From assembly GCF_041860085.1 (NCBI RefSeq), contig NZ_CP124747.1, forward strand, positions 2,046,001-2,110,000: a stretch of DNA of 64,000 nucleotides. Reading direction: 5' to 3'. The notes beneath the pieces are model-generated. The model ran no database searches and was not told the DNA's origin. It saw only the letters and a list, made by a program, of their open reading frames with translations. Origin of the DNA: Schlesneria sp. DSM 10557. Its GTDB lineage: Bacteria > Planctomycetota > Planctomycetia > Planctomycetales > Planctomycetaceae. The translations under genes and the position numbers were made by a program. Below, one piece after another: positions 35,471 through 45,377 of the stretch; position 1 is the first letter of the stretch; each line of letters starts with the position of its first letter.

Positions 35471-35983
35471 GGAACTGGAGGTTGCAGGCGGTTGCGGAGT
35501 TGCGATTCGGCTTTCCTGGCGAGGGACCGCCCGGGCTACTTCAAGACGGCTGCCGTTGATTGCGGGTCCGACTCTGATTGCTGAATCACACTGGGCAAGC
35601 TGGCCCTTCGCAGTGAGGTTCGCCTGTCACGATGCCCCTGCGAGACGCTCGTGATGAGACGCCAGCCTTTCTCTGCTCCCGACACTTTGATGATTTTGAG
35701 CGAGGGATCAATCGCTTAAGTCGAGGATGTCTTATGCGTGCACGCACGATGCCTGACGCTGCCACACAGCGACAAAAACCCTTGACGTCAACAACGCGGT
35801 TTAATATAATTTTTTCAATACTGATCGGTAGACTCGACGCCGGTTTTCGCTGGTTCGTGTTGCGATGATTTTGTTTTCATTGCTATCCGGATTGTGAGCG
35901 GAAACGCTTGCGTTGGTCGGTGTGCGGTCTGATCGATTGAGGAGGAGATTGAAAATGATGGGGCGCCGCTGTTTTTGACTGGC

Positions 35984-36090
35984 TTGATTAGATGCTCAAG
36001 ATGCTCAAGGTTGAGCAACATGAGCATCTAATCGGAACCCATGAAAATAAGGGGTTTCGCAATTAGGTGCTCAAGGTGCTCATCGATGTG
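35984..36090. repeat. Nested hairpin and short GATGCTCAA/GGTGCTCAA repeats
   Basis: GATTAGATGCTCA (35984-35996) pairs perfectly with TGAGCATCTAATC (36019-36031). GCTCAAGGTTGAGC (36001-36014) forms an inner hairpin. Nine-base repeats GATGCTCAA and, at 36066-36083, GGTGCTCAAGGTGCTCA follow. The unit resembles the 13-bp tandem repeat at 62.1 kb. Confidence 0.7.
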
Positions 36091-36205
36091 CAGCGCGCAT
36101 TCACTCTGACGATACTTGGACCCGTCGCAGCGCTGCAAGACTGGGTAAGAGAACGGGGGGGCGATTCTTCCGACCTGATTTTTTCGATGAGGACGCGAGT
36201 TGTGA

Positions 36206-37153
36206 CTAGGGGGTTGACCTGGCTGTCATTTCGTGAAACTGTTTCCAGGTAATGATTTCGATTCCCAGATTCTTAATTTCGTCGATGACGGCTTGATCGG
36301 TGAAGATACGGCGGTCTCCGTCGCGGTTGGCGGAACTGGTTGTAATGGCCTGCAGTTCCTCGTTATCGATGCCGCAGTGAATAATGATTTCACTTACCCC
36401 CGGTTTCAGCTCACGCAGGGCTTTGAGGTAGCTTTGTTTCCGCATTTCGTGCGACGGGCCGCTGTAGAACTGATGCAACGCGTCGAGAATCGGAAGTTGT
36501 TTTTCGTCGAGTGCCTGCGATAACTCCGCCGTCTTTTCGGCCAGGGCTGGATACTCCTTTGCGGTGCGAGCATCCAGATGGGCGTCGCGGATGAACAGCA
36601 CTGGCAGGTTGTATTCAATCCCCAGATTCACGTAGATCTCCACAAGGTCCGGTCGGCTGACGAGGGCTCCCATATGCGTATCAAGATGAGTCACCGGAAC
36701 GCCAAAGTGCCTGGCTCGCTCAATCTGTGCCCGCAGTTCGATCTCGACTTCGCTCCCCTTTGCACTGGCGGCGACGGCGGGGACACCCTGGTGCAGGAAC
36801 CCGTCCTTGTCGAGCAGACTGGGAACTTTTTCACGCGGCGCGACCGGTCCCCAGCGATAGGTTTTCCATTCGGAATTCAATGTCAGATGCAGCCCGAAAT
36901 CTTTTTCGGGATGTTCTTTCGCATAGATGGCCATTTCCTGAAACCAGGGGCAGGGGACCATGATACTGGCGGACGAGACACATCCTTTCTCCATTCCCTC
37001 GATCGTGGCCAGATTGACCGAGTGTGACATCCCGGCGTCGTCAGAATGAATAATGACATATTTTTTGCCCGCCGCATCTGCGGCCGACAAACCGGCCTCA
37101 CCGAGCAACGACATCCCCAAAGCAGCCACCACGAATGGAAGTCGACGCCACAT
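36206..37153 (-). CDS. Secreted ChbG/YdjC-family carbohydrate deacetylase-like protein
   Basis: The 315-aa product has a signal peptide ending near LSAADA and the YdjC/ChbG motifs in order: [15 protein letters not shown] (metal-binding Asp), [18 protein letters not shown] (metal-binding His pair) and EIIIHCG. Family members remove acetyl groups from chitooligosaccharides or related sugars with a divalent metal. Export means this one would act on external or periplasmic glycans. It stands alone, with no sugar transporter beside it. Substrate not deducible. Confidence 0.92.
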   Translation of the reverse strand: MWRRLPFVVAALGMSLLGEAGLSAADAAGKKYVIIHSDDAGMSHSVNLATIEGMEKGCVSSASIMVPCPWFQEMAIYAKEHPEKDFGLHLTLNSEWKTYRWGPVAPREKVPSLLDKDGFLHQGVPAVAASAKGSEVEIELRAQIERARHFGVPVTHLDTHMGALVSRPDLVEIYVNLGIEYNLPVLFIRDAHLDARTAKEYPALAEKTAELSQALDEKQLPILDALHQFYSGPSHEMRKQSYLKALRELKPGVSEIIIHCGIDNEELQAITTSSANRDGDRRIFTDQAVIDEIKNLGIEIITWKQFHEMTARSTP

Positions 37154-37591
37154 CTGCCAGTATCCTGATTGAGAGAGTAGAAGTGATGACGGGTCGGCCG
37201 GAAACGTCCGATCGAGGGACTTGACGAATCACCATTTTTCCGGGACTCGGATTCCGGCCGGAAAAGGATCCTAAGATATTTGGAATTTCGATGCCAACAG
37301 TCGACACCAGCTTACCTTTCGCGGTTCCCCCAGGTTATCTCGTGCCTGTCGTTCCCCGAACAAAAACAGTATCCGTCGATCGCTTTACCGTTTACCTGAG
37401 AAGTCCTATTGCACTGTAATTACGTATGAACTGATCTTCTGCAGGTCATCGGAAGCGGTTACATTCCCGCCCCTGTCGATGTTTTAAGGACGGGCTGATC
37501 GAGCGAGGATACTGGAGATTCTCGTTCGGTTGGAAGTTGATACAGGCCTCGAGAGTGGTGGCCATGTTCTCCAAACAGGTGACAATCTCAA
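37154..37591. other. Divergent intergenic region
   Basis: This lies between the minus-strand ChbG/YdjC gene and the plus-strand beta-barrel gene. Moderately AT-rich patches occur (37375-37425). No gene or clear motif. Confidence 0.4.
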
Positions 37592-38738
37592 ATGCGTTCG
37601 CAAGAGCGGGTTGGGTTCAGTCTGATCCTCGTATGCTTCACGCTGCTGGGTTCGGGGCCAGCAACGGGGCAAACACCACTCACTTCCGCGGAAGAGGACT
37701 TTTTCGAGTCTCCTCTCCTGCAAATGCAGTCGTTTGAAACGCCTGAATCGACCAACGAGGAACTCGAGAATCTGCCTCCACCGCTGGTCCGGTCGATCAA
37801 GACGGGGAGGCGGACCGGGCATGGGGGCATCAGCGGCTCACCCATGGGGGATGGGAGGCCCCTGCCGGGGAGGAAGACCCGTCTATGCTTACTCATTCTT
37901 TCAACCTGCGAGCGGTTTAGGAAACCAACCGGGATCACTGGAAGCACGGGGTGAAGGCTTCGCCGTGGGAGTTCCGATCAGCAGAAGTTCCAACGGGATC
38001 TGGATCTTGAGCACGCGGCTCGAGCACGACACCTTTCGGACCAATGCAACCCTTCCGGGAACGACCATGCCATTCCCGGACGAGTTATGGAACATCAACC
38101 TGAGTTTGATGCATATTCACTCATTCGACAACGGCTGGACTTTCGGAGGAATGGTCGGTGCCGGTTCGTCCAGCGATCGCCCCTTCGCTTCGATCCGGGA
38201 GGTCAATGCGAACCTGCTGACCTTCTTAAACATCCCTGCGAGTGAGCGCGATGCCTGGAATTTCAGCCTGTTCTATTCCCCGTTAGGGCAATTGAGATTT
38301 CCAATCCCCGGTGTCGCTTATGCCTGGCGGCCGAGCGATCAGTTTCAAATGAATATCGGCATTCCCTTTTCGCTGACCTATCGTCCCACCGAGACCGTCT
38401 CGTTTAATATGAGCTATCTTCCGCTGACCAACGCGAATGCAACGTTGCGCTGGACGCCGAACGAGTCATGGACTCTTTATGGTGGCTACATGACTCATAG
38501 CCAGGGCTATGAACTCGCGGATCGCGTCGACACACGACAGCGTTTCTTCAATTTTGACCAGCGACTCGCAACCGGAATACAGAGATCACTCGGCAAGGGC
38601 TTCTATCTGGACTTGTCCGCTGCATACCTGTTCGACCGTTCGTACTTCCTCGGTGACTCATTCTTCGGGAGTGGCGCGGAACGGCTTCGGGTGGATCCGG
38701 GTGCTCAAGTGATGTTGAGACTCGAATGGGCTCGATAG
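37592..38738 (+). pseudogene. Outer-membrane beta-barrel protein (DUF6268-like), frame broken near the N terminus
   Basis: Frame one (from ATG 37592) gives a signal peptide (FSLILVCFTLLGSGPATG) and SAEEDFFESPLLQMQ ... ENLPPPLVRSIKTG. The mature barrel continues in another frame (open from 37734): PVYAYSFFQPASGLGNQPGS, FAVGVPISRSSNGIWILSTR, GWTFGGMVGAGSSSDRP, SYLPLTNANATLRWTPNESW and the terminal QVMLRLEWAR. Alternating aromatic beta strands, transport leader and C-terminal strand fit an outer-membrane barrel; DUF6268 is my best guess. The switch lies in a Gly/Pro-rich, G-run-rich stretch around 37810-37880. It could be a sequencing error, a real mutation or a slippage site. Confidence 0.75.
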
Positions 38739-39031
38739 GCCCATCATCGCCGCGACCGTTCCATCAACCTGGCCCGGACGCGTCTCGTCCAAGTAAATTG
38801 AAGCCGAACGAACGCCCGATTTCTGCCAGCACGGAGGATGATCACCCACAGACCATGGTGAGCCTTGAACGGCTCAATTTTCGATTCAGTCTCCCTCCGC
38901 TGAGGAACTGAACAAAGCCATCGTGGGTGGCCCCTGATCGTTGGAAGTGCGTCTGGATTGGTTACAATCCGCCTTTTGGCAACTTCAGCAAGGGCTCAAC
39001 CCCGGGGCTCACTTGGAAGGAATCAGGATTG

Positions 39032-42000
39032 ATGCGGACGTCCATGCGATTTCTGTTCGGTTTGGGATTGAGCCTGTTGCTCTGTTCGATTTCGGGTGCT
39101 CAGGAGACCAAAACACGGCTGATTCCTCACGCTCAGGACGAGCCACCAAATGATCCTCGCGATGCTATGACGGCAGCGAAGCTGATGACGGTGCCCGAGG
39201 GCTTCACAGTGGAGGTCGTTGCCGCAGAACCAGACCTCGTCAATCCTGTCGCCATGACGATCGACGAGCGAGGACGGTTCTGGGTGACCGAATCGCTTGA
39301 ATATCCCCGCCGCGAACCGGGCCCCGGCCAGGATCGCGTGAAGATTCTCGAAGATACCGACGGGGATGGGAAAGCGGATAAGGTGACCGTGTTCCTTGAT
39401 GGCCTGAATATTCCCAGCGGCATCGCGGTCGGACATGGGGGTGTCTGGATTGCCAATGCCCCCGACATCCTGTTTGTGCAGGACACCGACGGGGACGGCA
39501 AGGCGGATAAGCAGGAAGTTGTCGTTACCGGATTCGGCCGCACCGACACGCACGAGCTCCCCAACTCACTCACATGGGGGCCCGACGGCTGGCTGTACGG
39601 TCTGAACGGGGTTTTTAATCATTCTCATGTCCGCTACTCACCCACGAATCCAAATTTTGACGCACAACATCCCGGCTGGCCGCTGACGTGTGCTTTGTTC
39701 CGAATTCATCCACGAACCCGTGAATTCCAGGTCTTCAGTGAAGGGACGAGTAACCCCTGGGGGATCGCCTTTAATGACGAGGGGGAAGCCTTCGTCTCCG
39801 CCTGTGTCATCGACCATCTCTGGCATCTCGTCGAGACAGGATACTACCACCGGCAGGGGGGGCCCTATCCGCCGTTCACCTGGAAGATCGAGTCGATCGT
39901 CAAACACAAACATCAGAAGGCGGCGTACTGCGGTATCCATTTCTTTGATTCAGACGCCTATCCAGAGCAGTACCGTCGGAAGCTGTATATGGGGAACATC
40001 CATGGTGGATGTATCAACGTCGATCGAATCCAGCCCAACGGCTCTACGTATGAGGGCTTTGGTGAACCTGATTTTCTGACCGCCAACGATGCCTGGTTCA
40101 TGCCCGTTGTGCAGAAGACGGGTCCAGACGGAAGCTTGTACGTGCTGGACTGGTATGATCAGTACCACTGTTATCAGGACGCAAATCGGGACCCGGCGGG
40201 TCTTGATCGGCTGAAGGGTCGGTTGTATCGCGTCCGGTACAAGGAGACGCCACGGGTTTCACCGAAACTGAATCTGGCGGCCGAATCCGACGACGAACTG
40301 ATCCAGCGTCTGGGGGCTGGCAACGATTTTCTGCGTGACACCGCACGCCGCATCCTGCAGGAGCGGAACACTTCCGCGATTGCGACCAAGCTGCTGAAAG
40401 CACTGACGGCGCCGCAAGTTTCGAACGTCACAAGCGAGCATCGCCACCGGTTATTCATGACCTTGTGCGGGCTGTCCGTTAGTGAAACAGAACAGTTGGC
40501 AAAGTGGAGTCGTCAGGAAACCAACTCCACCATTCGGAGCTGGCAAATGCGGTTCCTGGGGGACCATCCTCAGTTCGCGCCGACGATCGACCGTTTCTCG
40601 GAACTGGCTCCTGACGCGAAGAACTCGAATGAGGTCCTGCAGTACGTGATCGCCGCCGCGAAACAGGCCGCCGCCTCTGACGCACAAGGCCCAGAGCAAC
40701 GGGAAGCACTGTTCCGCCTCTATCTGAATGTGCTGGCAAATCTCGGCGAAGACACGCATCTGTCCCGGATCATCTGGCAGAACCTGCATCCCAAGCTGGA
40801 GGCATCGGCAGAACAATTTGTGACTCTGCTAGAACAACCCGGGATGAAAGACAACGCGGCACTGATTTCCCTTATGCCACGAATTATCGATCGGATGCTC
40901 GGACGTCAGACCTTCGATGCCAAAGTGATCGCGGGATTAATCGCATTCCTGGCAGAAAACCATCCTGAAACCGCTGCACTGGGATTGCAGAGACTCTCGA
41001 CGAAAGTGCAGAACCGTGAGTTGACTGCTGACCATCTCGCAGAAATGAAGCACGCGATGGAAGCAACATTGCAACCTGTGCTGCACGGCAAAGCGGACTC
41101 CCCGATGTACCTGCCTGCCGCCTTCCTCGCAACAAGCTGGAACGATCCGAGCGGGATCAAAGCGGTGCGTCAAGTCTTTGTTTCTGACACCCAGTCGCCG
41201 GAACAGCGTCTGCTGGCGTTGAACTCGCTGATCACAATCCGGGACGAAGGCCTGCTGGCAGCAATCTCTCAGGCGTTGGATTCGAAGACCTCGTCGTCTC
41301 CGTTCAAGTCGCAACTCTTCGCCTCACTGAGTAAGCATGACGATCCTCGAATTGCGGCGATGATTCTCGAACGCTTCGACCAGTTCGACCCTGAGTTGCA
41401 GACTCGTGCTGTTGAACTTCTGACCCAACGCGCGAGTTGGGCCAAAGACCTGCTGCGTGCCATGGGTGCCAGGAAGGTCCCTTCGACAACGATGAACGTC
41501 AATCAGGCTCGCCGACTGAATGATCTGAAAGACGAAGAGCTGAGTAAGTTGCTTACGTCTCATTGGGGTCAGGTGCGAGAAGGTCGCGATCCGAATCGTG
41601 ATCGCTACATTGCCGAGATGCGACAACTGATCCGACGAACTCCGGGTGATCCATTTGCAGGCGAGAAAGCGTTCAAAAAGATCTGTGCTCAGTGCCACAA
41701 GATCTACGGAGAAGGAGCAGAAGTTGGTCCTGATATCACGCTCAATGGAAGAAACAATTTTGAACAGTTGCTCTCGAACGTCTTCGACCCCAGCCTGGTG
41801 ATCGGTGCCGGCTACCGGTCTTACACCGTGGTGACTAATAGTGGTCGAGTCTTAAACGGCTTGCTGGTGGAGGACAGTCCGCAACGAATCGTGCTGAAGG
41901 TGCAGGGGGGCAAGCAAGAGGTTGTTCCTCGTTCAGATATTGATGAACTGAATGTCAATGAGATCTCGTTGATGCCTGAGCAAATCGAGAAGCAGCTCTC

Positions 42001-42547
42001 TGCGACAGAAATTGTCGATCTGTTTGCGTTCCTTTCGTTGGACAAGCACCCGTCAGATAAGTCTGGTCGCCTGCTTGCGGGTGCCGGCGAGGTCATCCCT
42101 AAAGAGACCTTGAAGCCTGCGGAATTCGGTCCACTGATTCATGAGATCCTGCCAGGCTTCAACACAACCGCCTCGGGTGAACTCGGAATCGGCGTGCTGA
42201 AGGAACATCGGGGACGGATCGGAGTCCTGCGAACTCACCCGGTATCGGCACAGAAACCGTGTGTCCTCAGCGGAACCTTTGCCATTCCAGCAGGCGTGCG
42301 AACAACTCTATTGATTGATGTCAGCCCTGATCCAAGAGGTGACTGGAGACTTCAGATCAAGGCAAATGGAGAACAGATTTTGAGGCAGGAAATCAATGCC
42401 GAAACCTGTCCCGACGGTTGGGCAACGGTCAAAGTTGATCTCAGTAAATTTGCCGGACGTGAGATTCGGCTGGAGTTGCTCAACACTGCCACAGGCTGGT
42501 CATACGAATTTGGCTACTGGGGCGGACTTCGGTGGATTCATGAATAG
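39032..42547 (+). CDS. PVC-type propeller/HEAT/cytochrome c fusion protein (membrane-bound dehydrogenase-like)
   Basis: The 1,171-aa protein has a signal peptide (RFLFGLGLSLLLCSISG). It then has an N-terminal beta-propeller (VPEGFTVEVVAAEPDLVNPV, FWVTESLEYPRREPGPGQDR, two DTDGDGKADK calcium-like loops, TWGPDGWLYGLNGVFNHSH). A long alpha-helical HEAT-like middle follows (about residues 430-850). Next is a cytochrome c domain, KAFKKICAQCHKIYGEGAEV with CxxCH, and the typical YRSYTVVTNSGRVLNGLLVE segment. A galactose-binding-like beta domain ends it (EIRLELLNTATGWSYEFGYW). It probably takes part in periplasmic oxidation, passing electrons to the haem; the substrate is unknown. The start at 39032 gives the signal peptide. 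Confidence 0.9.
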   Translation: MRTSMRFLFGLGLSLLLCSISGAQETKTRLIPHAQDEPPNDPRDAMTAAKLMTVPEGFTVEVVAAEPDLVNPVAMTIDERGRFWVTESLEYPRREPGPGQDRVKILEDTDGDGKADKVTVFLDGLNIPSGIAVGHGGVWIANAPDILFVQDTDGDGKADKQEVVVTGFGRTDTHELPNSLTWGPDGWLYGLNGVFNHSHVRYSPTNPNFDAQHPGWPLTCALFRIHPRTREFQVFSEGTSNPWGIAFNDEGEAFVSACVIDHLWHLVETGYYHRQGGPYPPFTWKIESIVKHKHQKAAYCGIHFFDSDAYPEQYRRKLYMGNIHGGCINVDRIQPNGSTYEGFGEPDFLTANDAWFMPVVQKTGPDGSLYVLDWYDQYHCYQDANRDPAGLDRLKGRLYRVRYKETPRVSPKLNLAAESDDELIQRLGAGNDFLRDTARRILQERNTSAIATKLLKALTAPQVSNVTSEHRHRLFMTLCGLSVSETEQLAKWSRQETNSTIRSWQMRFLGDHPQFAPTIDRFSELAPDAKNSNEVLQYVIAAAKQAAASDAQGPEQREALFRLYLNVLANLGEDTHLSRIIWQNLHPKLEASAEQFVTLLEQPGMKDNAALISLMPRIIDRMLGRQTFDAKVIAGLIAFLAENHPETAALGLQRLSTKVQNRELTADHLAEMKHAMEATLQPVLHGKADSPMYLPAAFLATSWNDPSGIKAVRQVFVSDTQSPEQRLLALNSLITIRDEGLLAAISQALDSKTSSSPFKSQLFASLSKHDDPRIAAMILERFDQFDPELQTRAVELLTQRASWAKDLLRAMGARKVPSTTMNVNQARRLNDLKDEELSKLLTSHWGQVREGRDPNRDRYIAEMRQLIRRTPGDPFAGEKAFKKICAQCHKIYGEGAEVGPDITLNGRNNFEQLLSNVFDPSLVIGAGYRSYTVVTNSGRVLNGLLVEDSPQRIVLKVQGGKQEVVPRSDIDELNVNEISLMPEQIEKQLSATEIVDLFAFLSLDKHPSDKSGRLLAGAGEVIPKETLKPAEFGPLIHEILPGFNTTASGELGIGVLKEHRGRIGVLRTHPVSAQKPCVLSGTFAIPAGVRTTLLIDVSPDPRGDWRLQIKANGEQILRQEINAETCPDGWATVKVDLSKFAGREIRLELLNTATGWSYEFGYWGGLRWIHE

Positions 42548-42669
42548 TGGACGTGAGGAGTTCTGGAGCATTCAACAGCGGAGCTTGTGTTTTTACCTTT
42601 TTCCAATGTTGGGCAAGGGGACGGTCGATACAGTTCCCCGCAGAGATTTTACTTCCAAGGGGATGCGAC

Positions 42670-42978
42670 ATGGCTGAACGCGACTACTCAAAATTTCAGA
42701 AGAAAGTCATCCAGAGATACTACGACAACCGGCCGGCGCTGGATGAACAGCGCTTGGCCGAACTGGCGACGGAACTTTATCTGGCACCTGATAAAAAGAA
42801 GCCAAAACTCTGGGAGACGGCGAAAGAAATCATGGACCGGCTGGGAACGCCAGCCTCGCGCATTGAACACGTCCTGGCAACGAATGATCCGGCTCAAGTT
42901 GCCGAAGTTGTCAAAGACGTTCAGTCGGGGAAAATTCGACCAAAGCCCGAAAAGAAGCCTGAAGCACCGAAAGAATGA
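42670..42978 (+). CDS. Small conserved hypothetical protein
   Basis: The 102-aa charged alpha-helical product begins MAERDYSKFQKKVIQRYYDN and contains LAELATELYLAPDKKKPKLW, then RLGTPASRIEHVLATNDPAQ and a Lys/Pro-rich tail. It has no membrane segment. The ribosome site AAGGGGATG precedes the ATG. It follows the PVC cytochrome gene by about 120 nt on the same strand and may share its transcript. It recalls a conserved planctomycete small protein, perhaps nucleic-acid or ribosome associated, but function is unknown. Confidence 0.75.
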   Translation: MAERDYSKFQKKVIQRYYDNRPALDEQRLAELATELYLAPDKKKPKLWETAKEIMDRLGTPASRIEHVLATNDPAQVAEVVKDVQSGKIRPKPEKKPEAPKE

Positions 42979-43133
42979 CGGTCAATCGAGGCATTGACCC
43001 GACGCTTCGATTGTTGGCTCTCAACTCAGAGCATCGGGCAGGAGAGCTGTCGTGTCAAAATCGACGGGTCTGCATCGCTGCTGCACGTCGATCCATGCGT
43101 CGGGAAAGACAGGAACCACGGCCAATCGTTGAA

Positions 43134-44897
43134 TTAGAAATCGACTTGGATTCGACTGACGAACAAGTCGGCAGAGCTATACCCTTTGGCCTGGTTTCTC
43201 AGCATGGCGTGGATCCAGTTCAACTGCAGCTTGGTATGAGCATTCAAGAACCAGGTCATCCCTAGAGTCGCGTCGTTCAACAGTCCGTTTCCGGCCTTGT
43301 TAGTCCCATCATAGGAATTGGTAGCACTATTGTAGTAATGACCGTCGAGCTTATCAGGATTGTTGAGGTCGACGACAGACCAGCGGGCCGCGACTTCCCA
43401 GGCCCCCCAACCTCGAATCTCGCCCGTTTTGAGCGGCAGGAAATTGGAGTTAGGGATAGGATTCCGCAGGGCAGACAACTTCTTGTCATAACGGCGATGC
43501 TCGCCCGTTAACCGATACATGACTTCAGCATAGGCCCCCTGGTAGAAGACAGGCCCTACGACACTTTCCACAACCGTGGCCATGTATTCCGATTGGAAAC
43601 TGAGAGGGCCGGATTGATAAACGGTTTCGAGTCCGAAGAGATTGAAATAATCCGCCTGGTATCGCCCTGTATCAACGAAGATCGGAGTCCCATTCACCGC
43701 ATTTCCAAAACTGGCAGACAGCTCAGGATAGCCGAGAGGCCCGAATTCGGGCGTTGTTCTCGCCTGATAGAAAGGTTCGGGACTGCCTGCGTTTCCTGGA
43801 GCCCCGCTTCCTTTGGCGTCATTAGCTCCTAATCGGCCATAGTTATAAGCAGCGCCAATGTGCCATAAGTCTCGGTCCTCAGCACATTCATCATAGTACA
43901 ATAGGTGCGTGACTCGCGTGGAGAACGAAAAGCCACCAATGTTGCCAAAGTCGGTCGCAAAGCGAGAATCCCCAAGCGGGGCATTGTTGTAGCCACCCGT
44001 TCGGAAAATACTGTATGCCCAGTGCGTCATCTCATCTTCTGAAGCATTGGACGACATAATCCCGACACGGCGGAAAGGAACGAATGCTAGAAACGGAAGC
44101 GATCGTTCCAGAAAGGGGAGGTTCCGGAAACCGCTCATCGCATCCACGCTGAAGGGTTGGAGGAACTGGCCAGCACGAACCTCACCGAAGAAGGGAAGAT
44201 TTCCCTGCTCAACATAGTTGTCGAAGAAGCTGGGGCGACCGGCGGTCGCAAAGTCGACTTCCAACTGGTAGTTCGTGAACTCAGCGACTTTACCCTGGAC
44301 GGCAAAACGAGCGCGACGGAATCCCGTTCCATTTTGTGCGTCGCCCACTGTGGCAATGTTTTCCGGGGACTGAGCGTAAAAGCCGGTGTCGAGCTGAAGG
44401 AAGCCCGTGAGCTTGTGGGTGGGGTACTGCTTAGCCTTCTTCGCATCGGCTTCATCCCGCTTGGTCAGGCTCTTTTCCACAGCGGAAAGACGACTGGCGA
44501 ATTCGGAGGCCAGACTTTCAAAAGATGACTTCTTGGGCAGAGGAGGTTCGCTGCCCGTGACATCAGGATCTGCATTGAAGTAGCCGCTGAGATCAACCTG
44601 ACCTGCCTCGACGTCATTGCCCTCCGAAGATGCATTGTCTGGTTTGAGTAGCTCGCTTTCCTGCTCCAGACGATCGGCAAATTCGGCCGCAAGCGAGGTC
44701 TCTTGCCGAGAATCGTCCAGCTCCAACAGTCGACGCGGGATCAAATCGTCAGCCGAGGATGTGGCGGAGATGAAAAGGACCAGAAGAAGAGCCAGCCCAG
44801 CGGACGAGCGTCCTGGGCCGCGCCTCGCGACGGATTCAAAGCAGTCTAGTGTTTTTGCCACAATCTCACGCAGAATTCTGCTAATCGACTTACACAA
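43134..44897 (-). CDS. OprO/OprP-type porin
   Basis: The 587-aa protein has a signal peptide (SAGLALLLVLFISATSSA). A coiled-coil-like N-terminal segment follows (SSFESLASEFASRLSAVEKS), then the phosphate-selective porin layout: LTGFLQLDTGFYAQSPEN, GFRRARFAVQGKVAEFTNYQ, LPFFGEVRAGQFLQPFSVDA, FRNLPFLERSLPFLAFVPF and a terminal strand SADLFVSRIQVDF with C-terminal Phe. It is an outer-membrane beta barrel for anions or other small solutes. The long N-terminal extension is typical of planctomycete versions. No ATG exists; TTG 44897 or GTG 44861 are candidate starts. Regulation by phosphate is not evident here. Confidence 0.88.
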   Translation of the reverse strand: MCKSISRILREIVAKTLDCFESVARRGPGRSSAGLALLLVLFISATSSADDLIPRRLLELDDSRQETSLAAEFADRLEQESELLKPDNASSEGNDVEAGQVDLSGYFNADPDVTGSEPPLPKKSSFESLASEFASRLSAVEKSLTKRDEADAKKAKQYPTHKLTGFLQLDTGFYAQSPENIATVGDAQNGTGFRRARFAVQGKVAEFTNYQLEVDFATAGRPSFFDNYVEQGNLPFFGEVRAGQFLQPFSVDAMSGFRNLPFLERSLPFLAFVPFRRVGIMSSNASEDEMTHWAYSIFRTGGYNNAPLGDSRFATDFGNIGGFSFSTRVTHLLYYDECAEDRDLWHIGAAYNYGRLGANDAKGSGAPGNAGSPEPFYQARTTPEFGPLGYPELSASFGNAVNGTPIFVDTGRYQADYFNLFGLETVYQSGPLSFQSEYMATVVESVVGPVFYQGAYAEVMYRLTGEHRRYDKKLSALRNPIPNSNFLPLKTGEIRGWGAWEVAARWSVVDLNNPDKLDGHYYNSATNSYDGTNKAGNGLLNDATLGMTWFLNAHTKLQLNWIHAMLRNQAKGYSSADLFVSRIQVDF

Positions 44898-45377
44898 GGT
44901 CGCGAGCCATCAACCATGAGCAACAGGCGAGGTATCCCTGCCGTGGCCATGCTCGACGCAAGGACTGATTCTTGAAAGGACTCATACCCGACATGGGGGC
45001 TCAGAAAGGAAAGGAAGCCCCCATGAATCATCTTCTGTGTGTATCGGTTGTGCAGACTGGGAAATTTGAGACGACTTGATCGAAAAGGTTGAGGAATTCT
45101 TCAATTCCGTACCCAATTCAACTCAAGCCACGCCGAATGAGCTCAATGACCTCAGGAACGGACGAGGCGATCTGAATCGCTTGCTGCAGCCGAAAACCGA
45201 TTCACGGAGGCCGGCAGCAGCATTTCTGCTGACGTGCCGGCGTCGAGGTCCCCCACGCATAAATTGGAGGTGGCGAGAGAATGACAGGCCCGCCTGACTC
45301 ACGAAATGAGCACGACCGGAAGTTGACGGACAACGAGGTGTGACCGGATACGGGCCCACGTCCGAACCGCAAGTGCT
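44898..45377. other. Intergenic with hairpin upstream of the porin gene
   Basis: No gene is supported. CATGGGGGCT (44992-45001) pairs perfectly with AGCCCCCATG (45016-45025) about 95 nt upstream of the porin start on the minus strand. No T-tract follows, so a leader structure or transcript-end role is undecided. Confidence 0.45.

Larger units (their letters stand above)
35397..36205. other. Non-coding right edge of the accessory island
   Basis: No gene is supported. It contains dispersed repeat copy D (35441-35470) and a cluster of GCTCA-containing repeats with a nested hairpin (35984-36090), listed separately. Confidence 0.45.
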
